Source: Bacteroidales bacterium UBA5621 | Lineage (GTDB): Bacteria; Bacteroidota; Bacteroidia; Bacteroidales; VadinHA17 | NCBI GenBank assembly: GCA_002424525.1 | Contig: DIKJ01000141.1 | Coordinates: 6,897 to 12,048 of the forward strand | Length of the DNA: 5,152 nt | Direction: 5' to 3' | Shown here: in pieces, positions 1-5,152 of the stretch | Layout of the letters: each line of letters starts with the position of its first letter | Numbering within the stretch: position 1 is the first letter of the stretch | Made by a program: the position numbers and the translations under genes | Notes under the pieces: generated by a model | What the model was told of the DNA's origin: nothing | Seen by the model: the letters and a program-made list of their open reading frames with translations, nothing else | Databases searched by the model: none

Positions 1-575
1 GTAAACTTCAGGGGCCAACCCAGAACACCGCTGTCAACAAGCTTCTTTAACGGCTTTACGGTAGTTCCCAGCCCGTAAAACTGATCCTTAAACCTGAACC
101 AGGTGTTAAGGCGGAACATCCGACCATATTTCTCAACAGCTTCCACAACTTTTATCCCCTCGCCTATTGTCCGTGTCATTGGCTTCTCACACCAGATATC
201 CTTGCCAGCCTCTGCTGCCATCCTGGCCATTATGCCATGCCAGTGAGGCGGAGTGGCTATATGGGCCACATCGATGTCCGGACGGTCAAGCAATTCGCGG
301 AAATCATGATATGCGGCAACATTGCCACCCGCTTCTGCGACAGCCTGTGCGAGATGTGTTTTGTCAACGTCGCACACAGCCAGAACACGTGTGTTTTCGT
401 AAGGAATATGGCCGCGTCCCATACCGCCAACGCCTATGATTCCTTTGGTGAGCTGATCGCTCGGGGGAGTATACCCCGGTCCCCCAAGCAGATGCCTGGG
501 AATAATGGTGAAAGTAAAAACGGCGGCAGATGTCTTTTTTAGAAAATCACGCCTGTCCAGACTTTTCTTCTTCAT
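1..575 (-). CDS. Tat-exported Gfo/Idh/MocA family oxidoreductase, N-terminal part
   Basis: Reading leftward from the ATG at 573-575, the frame stays open for 191 codons to the window edge, so the C-terminal part is missing. Seen: a twin-arginine motif (DRRDFLKKT, R8-R9) followed by a short hydrophobic stretch and the family-typical IIPRHLLGGPG (24-34). A Rossmann fold then starts, with the nucleotide loop GVGGMG (48-53), an acidic residue ending strand 2 (VLAVCD, D69), the ATPPHWH segment (107-113) and the EKP motif (E130-K131-P132), whose lysine usually sits at the active site. Known of the family: NAD(P)-dependent oxidation/reduction of sugars, inositols or related polyols; the Tat-exported Bacteroidota members are usually about 430-480 aa, so under half is visible. 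Export would be folded and cofactor-loaded to the periplasm. The substrate cannot be told. It is co-directional with the sensor/regulator operon but separated from it by 493 bp and a terminator, so it is probably transcribed separately. The start is chosen because the Tat motif follows at once and there is no in-frame ATG just upstream. Confidence 0.93.
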   Translation of the reverse strand, partial: MKKKSLDRRDFLKKTSAAVFTFTIIPRHLLGGPGYTPPSDQLTKGIIGVGGMGRGHIPYENTRVLAVCDVDKTHLAQAVAEAGGNVAAYHDFRELLDRPDIDVAHIATPPHWHGIMARMAAEAGKDIWCEKPMTRTIGEGIKVVEAVEKYGRMFRLNTWFRFKDQFYGLGTTVKPLKKLVDSGVLGWPLKF

Positions 576-641
576 AATGATGATCTGTATGATTTAATAG
601 TTCATTCTCCAAGGTTTCAGAGGTCAAGGTGTGAATATTTA

Positions 642-654
642 TTGCAATTTGCAA
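642..654. promoter_or_regulatory. Doubled TTGCAA motif upstream of oxidoreductase
   Basis: Two copies of the palindromic hexamer TTGCAA (642-647 and 649-654) are separated by a single T, about 67-79 bp upstream of the oxidoreductase ATG. The position fits an operator or promoter element. It is also simple A/T-rich sequence, and no regulator is known for it, so it may be chance. Confidence 0.2.
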
Positions 655-715
655 GCTTTACTGCCAAAATCATAACAGCCTGCCTCATGTCACTCCTTCA
701 CTCTCCTCCGGCCAG

Positions 716-729
716 CGGAACCTGTTCCG
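716..729. repeat. Short perfect inverted repeat CGGAAC-CT-GTTCCG
   Basis: Six-base arms CGGAAC (716-721) and GTTCCG (724-729) flank a two-base spacer, making a 14-bp dyad about 140 bp upstream of the oxidoreductase start. No T-run follows on either strand, so it does not look like a terminator. With so short a spacer it suits a dimeric protein-binding site better than an RNA hairpin. No function can be assigned. Confidence 0.25.
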
Positions 730-753
730 TGAACTCTCTGCTTCTTGAACTTA

Positions 754-784
754 GCCCCTCGCCCTGCGCCCTGCGCTCTTCGCC
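754..784. repeat. Degenerate heptamer tandem repeat (GCCCTGC type)
   Basis: Four in-phase 7-base units, GCCCCTC, GCCCTGC, GCCCTGC and GCTCTTC, are followed by a partial GCC. The middle two are identical and every complete unit starts with GC and ends with C. The tract directly abuts the downstream side of the terminator and is much richer in G+C than its surroundings. Short heptamer tracts of this kind are, from general recollection, seen between genes in some environmental Bacteroidota; I cannot verify that here. Confidence 0.5.
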
Positions 785-834
785 TTAAAAATAACCCCCC
801 TCAAATCATGCAGAGCTGCACTCCTGAAGGGGGT
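784..834 (-). terminator. Rho-independent terminator of the sensor/regulator operon
   Basis: On the minus strand an arm ACCCCCTTC (834-826) pairs with GAGGGGGGT (802-794) in 8 of 9 positions (one mismatch, or a bulge), enclosing a smaller TGCAG/CTGCA stem (809-820). The G-rich arm is followed at once by TTATTTTTAA (793-784), a good U-tract for a leftward transcript. On the plus strand no T-run follows, so it works in one direction. It lies 235 nt downstream of the regulator stop, which would give an unusually long 3' untranslated tail, and it insulates the downstream oxidoreductase. Confidence 0.65.
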
Positions 835-925
835 CTAAGAATTGTACCGGAGCTTCGGGGAATGGAGGGTTTAAAACTCCGTTGTCAATCCAATTCATTA
901 CAAAAATAACCTGAAGTGTGTTCAT
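806..925 (-). CDS. Doubtful 39-codon small ORF in the operon 3' tail
   Basis: An ATG at 923-925 opens a 39-codon frame that begins MNTLQVIFVMNWIDNG and ends QECSSA, with TGA at 806-808 inside the terminator loop. It lies on the same strand as the regulator and would be on the same mRNA. Against it: no recognised domain, no clear ribosome-binding sequence, a proline-rich middle without obvious structure, and a length that chance alone can easily give. It is not recognised as any known peptide. Listed because it exactly fills the space between an inverted repeat and the terminator. Confidence 0.15.
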   Translation of the reverse strand: MNTLQVIFVMNWIDNGVLNPPFPEAPVQFLDPLQECSSA

Positions 926-940
926 TGTTATACCCCGAAG
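853..940. repeat. 8-bp perfect inverted repeat enclosing 72 nt
   Basis: CTTCGGGG (853-860) and CCCCGAAG (933-940) are exact reverse complements; one bulged G would extend the stem by two pairs (851-852 with 942-943). In the leftward transcript it could form a long-range stem whose loop contains the ATG of the small ORF, just before the terminator hairpin. This could be 3' UTR structure or chance. Confidence 0.3.
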
Positions 941-1028
941 GCTGGTTTGTATGAACATGCAATGCAATTGTACAGAGGGTTGAATATGTTGTATAAATCA
1001 GAAATCAGGGGCCCGAAAGAAGGGATCC

Positions 1029-1063
1029 GGTGCAGGAGAGCCTGACGGGCAGGAGGCCGCACC
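1029..1063 (-). other. Nested hairpin just after the regulator stop codon
   Basis: GGTGC (1029-1033) pairs with GCACC (1059-1063), and inside it CCTG (1041-1044) pairs with CAGG (1050-1053) around a five-base loop. It begins five bases past the regulator stop codon. No T-run follows on the minus strand, so it is not a canonical terminator; it could protect the 3' end or cause pausing. The hexamer CAGGAG occurs three times here (1033-1038, 1050-1055, 1063-1068). Confidence 0.3.
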
Positions 1064-1068
1064 AGGAG

Positions 1069-1818
1069 TTAACGATTTTTCATCAGGGCAATAAGGTCGC
1101 TGATCTTTTCGCGGGATATGCTGCATTTGTATTCCGTATCGTTTTTGACCAGGACGCATTGCAATTGTTTGGTATTTATCTTTTTGAGATAGTTGAGGTT
1201 GATAAGGAATGAGCGGCTGATCCTGTAAAAATTTTCCCGTTCAAGCTCCCCGGCAAGTTTTCCGAGCAGGACTGTCACCGTCTCGGTCCTGTTCTTACTG
1301 AAGTGGAAAACTGAATAATTGCCTTCCGCCTCAATATAAATGACTTCAGCCGGATCGAGGAACACTGCTCCCGAGATATTCCGGAACATAAGCTTATTAT
1401 AAGTTTCCAGAAGAAGATCTGCTTTCTGGATCCTGCCGGAGCTTTTTGCTTCTGCGCACCTGATTATTGTATCGTTTAATCTGCGGGGTTCAACAGGTTT
1501 TAATAAATAGTCAAAAGCTGCATATTCGAACGCTTTGATTGCATATTCATTATACGCAGTGGTAAAAACCACATACGGGTTTACTGATCTCGTCTTCCGG
1601 AGGTCGTCGAGTACTTCAAACCCGCTCTTTCCCGGCATTTGAATATCCAGGAACAGGATATCCGGCTTAAATTCCAGAATAAGTCCCAGGGCCCTGTCGG
1701 GGTCGTGGGTTGATCCGGCAACTTCAGCAAGGCCGTTCACCATAATAAGATTATTCAGCAGTAAAAGGGATTCCGGTTCGTCTTCCACAATTACAGCCTT
1801 CAGGATTTCATTTCTCAT
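1069..1818 (-). CDS. LytTR-family response regulator (LytR/AlgR type)
   Basis: This 249-aa cytoplasmic DNA-binding response regulator has a receiver domain at about 6-125 and a LytTR domain at about 148-248. Seen in the receiver: the acidic pocket E12-D13, the phosphoacceptor D58 in LFLDIQMPG, the switch threonine in FTTAY (T87), and K107 in LLKP. The LytTR part shows the usual VIYIEAEGNYSVF (159-171) and FYRISRSFLINLNYL (197-211) segments. Length is normal for the family and all key receiver residues are present, so it should be active. The start is the ATG at 1816-1818, nine bases after the kinase stop, so the two genes are almost certainly co-transcribed, with the kinase as its phosphodonor. 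LytTR domains usually bind pairs of short direct repeats through beta strands rather than a helix-turn-helix. Its targets are not known; TTGTAC-containing motifs in the flanking intergenic DNA are candidate sites only. Confidence 0.95.
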   Translation of the reverse strand: MRNEILKAVIVEDEPESLLLLNNLIMVNGLAEVAGSTHDPDRALGLILEFKPDILFLDIQMPGKSGFEVLDDLRKTRSVNPYVVFTTAYNEYAIKAFEYAAFDYLLKPVEPRRLNDTIIRCAEAKSSGRIQKADLLLETYNKLMFRNISGAVFLDPAEVIYIEAEGNYSVFHFSKNRTETVTVLLGKLAGELERENFYRISRSFLINLNYLKKINTKQLQCVLVKNDTEYKCSISREKISDLIALMKNR

Positions 1819-1827
1819 TGGATATGG

Positions 1828-4824
1828 TCATTTGTGAGTGGTTGGTATAAAATGGTAGTCATCCGGGATGAATATTCTGACTTCCGTTCCTGCCCGACCA
1901 GGTCCGCCAACAACAGAATCTGATATCTCAATTGACGATCTGTGTACATTGAACTTGTCCATGAATTCAAAAAGACCCGTGATCATCCTGAGCCCCTGTC
2001 CAGTACTTCTGAATTTTGTTGCAGCAGTTACAGCTCTTCCCGGACCATTGTCAGTGACAGTAATCAAAAGCCCTTCTCCGTTGTCTTCCAGTTTCACATG
2101 AACCATCCCCCCCTCTTTTCTGTTAACGATCCCATGTTTGACAGCATTATCGACAAATGTCTGAATAGTCATTTTGGGCAGGTTCCTTTTCAGGTCAACA
2201 TTTCCGTCAACACTTATGGAATAATCAAAGCGTTCCCGGAACCTGAGCTTCTGCAATTCGCAATATTTTCTGACAAAATCCAGTTCCTCGCTCAGGGGTT
2301 TAATTATCAGTGATCCGTCGCTCAGGATACTTCTCAGCAGGTTGGAGAGTTTAAGGATGCAATCATAAGCGGCTTCTTTTTCTCCCTTGAGGATCAATGA
2401 TCCGACAGATGAAATCACATTGAATGTAAAGTGCGGATCGAACTGCCTGATAACGGCGTTCATCTGTAGTCTCGCAAGCTGAGACTTAAACTGTTCCTCT
2501 TCCTCCCTCCTTTTATTATATCTTTTCATTATCAGCCATACAAGCCATGATATCAGGAGAATGATAAGCAATGCCCCGATTACCCTGAAGCCGGTTTTCT
2601 GCCACCAGGCCGGGATCACCCTGAGATCCATTGCTACCGGATCGGGGGTCTGAATACCATCAGCGTTGAATGCTTTAATCTGAAATGTATAGTTTCCCGG
2701 CGGCAGCTTTTCATAGACAACTGACCTGTCCCTGCTTTTTTCTGACCATTTATCTTCATAACCGGCCAGCCTCCACTGATAAGTAACTTTTTCAGGATTT
2801 GTCGTTGAAATCCCGGTAAAACCAAACCTGATCGTATTCTGGCCACGCCTGACCCTGATCTCTTTCTGTCTGCCATAAAACAGATCTGGTCCGGCAACCG
2901 GTTCCCATGAAAGAGAGTCGGTTCTGTATTCTATCCTTGTGAAGTGGAGCCGAGGGGGATTAAGATTCAGCTTCATTACTTCCAGGTCAAGCATAACAAC
3001 CCTGTCCGATGTCAGAATCCACAACAATCCGTTGATATCCCGTATGATTCCATTGTCCAGACAATCGTTCCCCATAAAACCGTCAGACTTATCATATATG
3101 CGGAAATAATTCTGGTCATTACCATAGAATTTTTGCAGATCGATCAGACACAGGTCTGTAACCCTTCCAACAAGAACATGAGTGGTATCGATCATTATCA
3201 GACTGTTAGCCGGCTTGTTCAGGGATTCCGGAAGAACCTGTCTGAATTTTCCCGTTGTCTTGTTATGAAAAAAGAGCCCCTCTTCTGAAGTGATCCAGAT
3301 CCCGCCACGGGGATCCTTGACGAGGGTAAATGTATAAATACCCGGAATGATGGTATCTGTTACATTTTTAAATTGGGTTCCGTCAAAGAGTGTTACACCT
3401 TTCTCACCGGAAAGCCAGTAAACACCATCGTCGTCCCTTATTATGCCTTCAAGAACACCTGCTTCCTCCCGGTTGAATTGAGGGTAAGTAAAAACCTCCC
3501 TGCTCTTAAGGTGGTACAAACCGCTGTCGCTTCCAATAAATACAGACTTATCGACCGGATCTTCGTAAATGATGCATATCTGCCGGTTATCAGGAATATC
3601 CTTCAATCTGGAGAAAGAGTTGCCGTCCCAGACAAGCACTCCCGTGTTTGTTGAAAACCAGATATTTCCATCGGACATCGTCCTGCTTCCCTTATAAAAG
3701 AAGGTCCTGGATCCATACGACTTCATATATTCATTCCTCAGCCGGAACTCCTTTCCATAATATTCCTGCAAATCACCGTACAGAGAACCAAACCAGAGGT
3801 GTCCTGCCCTGTCTGATGCAATTGCCCACGTGTTCTGCCGAAGGCCTTCCTTCTCAGTGAGGCATGTAAAAGCTGTTGACACAAGCCTGTACAGGTTCTT
3901 TTCACTCTTTATCCAAATATTATTCTCGTTATCAAGCATAGACCCCGTTATGTTAAACAAGGGAAGATAAATGCGGGCTGTTGCCCCGCCGGAATAATAA
4001 TCTATGTAATTCCGCGATTCTGACTGGTTGAAAACAAGCTCTGCATAGACATCAAAACTGCTCTTATCAAGTGGTAACAGCCTGCCCTCAACAAATTCAA
4101 ATTCTCCGTCCGGCCCCACAAGAATATGCCTGTCCCTCAAGATATTAACACCGGAGAATTTCATATCTGAAAGCCGGATGAAAGTATTATTGTACCATAA
4201 CCAAACATCACCTGATTTCCCAAGTATTACAAATTTCCGTGTATAATTGTCGAAATAAAAATACTGGATATCGATTGTATCAAGGAAAGAAGATGAACTT
4301 GCCAGATCGATACAGGTCCCATCCCTGAAGCCTGTCAGTATGTTTTTCCCTGTAAGCGGGTCTGTCCGCAAAAAGAATACGGTATCGTTCGGACACTCAA
4401 AAACAGTGACCGGTGACAATCTGTATGAATCCGGCCAGGGTAAGGTTTCAAATCTTCTGCCATTGAATTTCGAAAATCCTTCAGGTGAAACGACCCACAG
4501 GTTTTTTTCCCTGTCCTCAAAAAATTTGAGCAAGATGTTTGAAGGCAGGCCGTCCTTCCTGAAATAATTCCTGAATTCAATCCCGTCGAAGCAGGAAATG
4601 CCGTTTCTGGTCGTTACCCAGATATATCCCCTGCTATCCTGATAAAAGTTCAGAATCTGGCTCTGAGGGAGACCGTCACTTACCGTGTATTCACGAAAAG
4701 GAAAATTCTGGCAATACAGATTCGTGCCAGAAAATGAAGCTGACATAATGAAGAGAATGGTGATGTATTTTCTAAACAGAGTTGAAAAGCTTTTGTGAAA
4801 CAGAGTAAAAGATCCCTTCTTCAT
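1828..4824 (-). CDS. Periplasmic propeller sensor histidine kinase (Reg_prop, Y_Y_Y, LytS-type kinase)
   Basis: Membrane sensor kinase of 998 aa counted from the ATG at 4822-4824. A further in-frame TTG at 4842 would add six residues, but the ATG gives a standard MKKGSF start before the signal peptide. Order of parts: signal peptide about 1-38, with hydrophobic core ITILFIM and likely cleavage near LYC/QN; about ten recognisable Reg_prop beta-propeller repeats between 46 and 617, for example DGLPQSQILNFYQD (50-63) followed by GYIWVTT; a Y_Y_Y domain about 630-737 with YQWRLAGYEDKW (682-693) and LPPGNYTFQIKAFNADG (707-723); one membrane helix about 748-766; a charged linker; then a kinase core. 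The core has FDPHFTFN with the phosphorylatable H798, the N-box FVDNAVKH (890-897), DNGPGR (925-930) and STGQGL (940-945). The fold is the His_kinase/HATPase pair of LytS/YehU-type enzymes. DPHF replaces the commoner NPHF. Unlike classical hybrid sensors of this phylum, receiver and DNA-binding domains are on the separate downstream gene. Ligand unknown; relatives of this architecture often sense carbohydrates, which is not shown here. Confidence 0.95.
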   Translation of the reverse strand: MKKGSFTLFHKSFSTLFRKYITILFIMSASFSGTNLYCQNFPFREYTVSDGLPQSQILNFYQDSRGYIWVTTRNGISCFDGIEFRNYFRKDGLPSNILLKFFEDREKNLWVVSPEGFSKFNGRRFETLPWPDSYRLSPVTVFECPNDTVFFLRTDPLTGKNILTGFRDGTCIDLASSSSFLDTIDIQYFYFDNYTRKFVILGKSGDVWLWYNNTFIRLSDMKFSGVNILRDRHILVGPDGEFEFVEGRLLPLDKSSFDVYAELVFNQSESRNYIDYYSGGATARIYLPLFNITGSMLDNENNIWIKSEKNLYRLVSTAFTCLTEKEGLRQNTWAIASDRAGHLWFGSLYGDLQEYYGKEFRLRNEYMKSYGSRTFFYKGSRTMSDGNIWFSTNTGVLVWDGNSFSRLKDIPDNRQICIIYEDPVDKSVFIGSDSGLYHLKSREVFTYPQFNREEAGVLEGIIRDDDGVYWLSGEKGVTLFDGTQFKNVTDTIIPGIYTFTLVKDPRGGIWITSEEGLFFHNKTTGKFRQVLPESLNKPANSLIMIDTTHVLVGRVTDLCLIDLQKFYGNDQNYFRIYDKSDGFMGNDCLDNGIIRDINGLLWILTSDRVVMLDLEVMKLNLNPPRLHFTRIEYRTDSLSWEPVAGPDLFYGRQKEIRVRRGQNTIRFGFTGISTTNPEKVTYQWRLAGYEDKWSEKSRDRSVVYEKLPPGNYTFQIKAFNADGIQTPDPVAMDLRVIPAWWQKTGFRVIGALLIILLISWLVWLIMKRYNKRREEEEQFKSQLARLQMNAVIRQFDPHFTFNVISSVGSLILKGEKEAAYDCILKLSNLLRSILSDGSLIIKPLSEELDFVRKYCELQKLRFRERFDYSISVDGNVDLKRNLPKMTIQTFVDNAVKHGIVNRKEGGMVHVKLEDNGEGLLITVTDNGPGRAVTAATKFRSTGQGLRMITGLFEFMDKFNVHRSSIEISDSVVGGPGRAGTEVRIFIPDDYHFIPTTHK

Positions 4825-4868
4825 GATCCCCGGTTTATACAATCAGTAACCTGAAGTGAATATGACGC

Positions 4869-4899
4869 TTAAAATATTCAAAATTGATATCAATCCAAA
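4869..4899 (-). promoter_or_regulatory. Candidate Bacteroidota-type promoter for the kinase operon
   Basis: On the minus strand TTTG (4899-4896) is followed after exactly 19 bases by TATTTTAA (4876-4869). The Bacteroidota consensus is TTTG, about 19-21 bases, then TAnnTTTG; here the -33 element is exact, spacing fits, and the -7 element matches four of six fixed bases. A start about 7 bases further on would give a leader of roughly 35-40 nt before the ATG at 4824. A perfect palindrome lies within the spacer. Confidence 0.4.
4883..4894. promoter_or_regulatory. 12-bp perfect palindrome, possible operator
   Basis: ATTGATATCAAT is its own reverse complement over all 12 bases. It lies about 60-70 bp upstream of the kinase ATG and between the proposed -33 and -7 elements, where a bound dimer would block polymerase. 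The candidate regulator could be any dimeric helix-turn-helix protein; LytTR sites are usually direct repeats, so the local regulator is a less natural fit. Confidence 0.35.
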
Positions 4900-4943
4900 A
4901 TATAAAGTAACGGAATTAAATGAGTTCAGCATCCTATAATCCC

Positions 4944-4989
4944 GTACAACCTGATTATTTTCATGTTTATTTAGTTTAATATGTTGTAC
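4944..4989. promoter_or_regulatory. 7-bp inverted repeat GTACAAC/GTTGTAC in the divergent promoter region
   Basis: GTACAAC (4944-4950) and GTTGTAC (4983-4989) are perfect reverse complements with 32 bases between them, centre to centre 39 bp, in the region between the divergent kinase and malic enzyme genes. The right arm overlaps TACCTTGG (4987-4994), a weak match to the -7 consensus for the malic enzyme gene. The spacer is A/T-rich. It may be a pair of binding sites for one regulator; chance is possible. Confidence 0.3.
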
Positions 4990-5046
4990 CTTGGAGAGGA
5001 TTTAAAGATGATCTAACAGTCTCAGGAAATTAATAAATCTGCAGCC

Positions 5047-5152
5047 ATGCCAAAAGTAACAAAGGAAGATGCGCTTCTCTATCACAGCAGGGGCCGTCAC
5101 GGTAAAATTGAGGTAATACCGACAAAGCCTTACAATTCACAGTTTGATCTCA
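5047..5152 (+). CDS. maeB: NADP-dependent malic enzyme, N-terminal fragment
   Basis: An ATG at 5047-5049 opens a frame of 35 codons plus one base that runs off the right edge. The peptide begins MPKVTKEDALLYHSRG and continues with GKIEVIPTKPYNSQFDL, which I recognise as the strongly conserved N-terminus of bacterial MaeB-type malic enzymes (KEDAL-YH, GKIEV-PTKP, then the start of the LAYSPGVA region, which lies beyond the window). Known of the family: oxidative decarboxylation of malate to pyruvate with NADP reduction in the cytoplasm; Bacteroidota forms are usually about 750-770 aa with a C-terminal phosphotransacetylase-like domain. Whether that domain is present cannot be seen. It is divergent from the kinase operon across 222 bp. 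No strong ribosome-binding sequence is visible, as is usual in this phylum. Confidence 0.88.
   Translation, partial: MPKVTKEDALLYHSRGRHGKIEVIPTKPYNSQFDL

Larger units (their letters stand above)
576..1068. other. Intergenic region between regulator and oxidoreductase
   Basis: These 493 bases lie between the stop of the LytTR regulator and the start of the oxidoreductase, both read leftward. From right to left they hold a hairpin just after the regulator stop (1029-1063), an 8-bp inverted repeat (853-860/933-940), a doubtful 39-codon ORF, a terminator-like hairpin with T-rich tail (784-834), a heptamer tandem repeat (754-784), a 14-bp inverted repeat (716-729) and a doubled TTGCAA (642-654) in the presumed oxidoreductase promoter region. 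No tRNA, known riboswitch or convincing protein gene was recognised. No clear TTTG/TAnnTTTG promoter with correct spacing was found for the oxidoreductase. Confidence 0.8.

Noticed and set aside
237..542. 101-codon plus-strand frame and the overlapping one at 167-439
   Set aside because: Antisense to the clear Gfo/Idh/MocA reading frame, which has the Tat signal, GxGxxG and EKP motifs.
941..1028. Promoter for an independent small RNA upstream of the terminator
   Set aside because: No TTTG/TAnnTTTG pair with suitable spacing was found on the minus strand, so any RNA would more likely be processed from the operon mRNA.
1030..1212. 60-codon plus-strand frame at the regulator's 3' end
   Set aside because: Mostly antisense to the LytTR domain; no independent support.
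1942..2313. 123-codon open frame on the plus strand
   Set aside because: It is antisense to the conserved kinase core, has no recognised domain, and reads as a by-product of the real gene's codon use.
2944..3288. 114-codon plus-strand frame, with further ones at 3373-3654 and 3648-3860
   Set aside because: All lie antisense to the propeller region of the sensor kinase, with no recognisable protein features.
4705..4720. Cysteine near the end of the kinase signal peptide as a lipoprotein site
   Set aside because: The residues before the cysteine are NLY, which do not form a lipobox; ordinary cleavage near LYC/QN is more likely.
4825..4842. TTG start at 4842 extending the kinase by six residues
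   Set aside because: The ATG at 4824 gives the usual MKK start in front of the signal peptide, and the added residues MYKPGI add nothing recognisable.
4935..4940. TATAAT as a sigma-70-like -10 box for the malic enzyme gene
   Set aside because: No suitable -35 element lies about 17 bases upstream, and the phylum normally uses TAnnTTTG-type elements.
1..5152. CRISPR array, insertion sequence, tRNA or rRNA
   Set aside because: No regularly spaced repeats, transposase frame, terminal inverted repeats or RNA gene signature were seen on either strand.

Overview
The window looks like chromosomal DNA from a Bacteroidota bacterium, probably Bacteroidales or a relative. The evidence is a periplasmic Reg_prop/Y_Y_Y sensor kinase with a LytTR regulator, a Tat-exported Gfo/Idh/MocA oxidoreductase of the type common in this phylum, no clear Shine-Dalgarno sequences, and A/T-rich leaders. 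No mobile element, CRISPR array, tRNA or rRNA was seen.

Layout, left to right. Bases 1-575 (minus) hold the N-terminal 191 codons of a Tat-exported Gfo/Idh/MocA dehydrogenase that runs off the left edge; it is easy to miss because it has no stop in the window. Bases 576-1068 are non-coding or nearly so. They hold a leftward Rho-independent terminator (784-834), a four-unit heptamer repeat (754-784), several inverted repeats, and a doubtful 39-codon ORF that ends inside the terminator. Bases 1069-1818 (minus) encode a LytR/AlgR-type response regulator. Bases 1828-4824 (minus) encode its sensor histidine kinase, 998 aa from the ATG at 4824, with signal peptide, beta-propeller, Y_Y_Y domain, one membrane helix and a LytS-type kinase core. 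Bases 4825-5046 are a divergent intergenic region with a candidate Bacteroidota-type promoter for the kinase, a perfect 12-bp palindrome inside that promoter, and a 7-bp inverted repeat. Bases 5047-5152 (plus) hold the first 35 codons of an NADP-type malic enzyme.

Functionally, kinase and regulator form a two-gene leftward operon (9-nt gap): an extracytoplasmic signal sensed by the propeller would control phosphorylation of the LytTR regulator. The malic enzyme is divergently transcribed. The oxidoreductase is co-directional but separated by a terminator, so it is probably its own transcription unit. Neither signal nor target genes can be read from the sequence. I see no clearly new biological system; the best leads are the regulatory palindromes and TTGTAC motifs in the intergenic regions.
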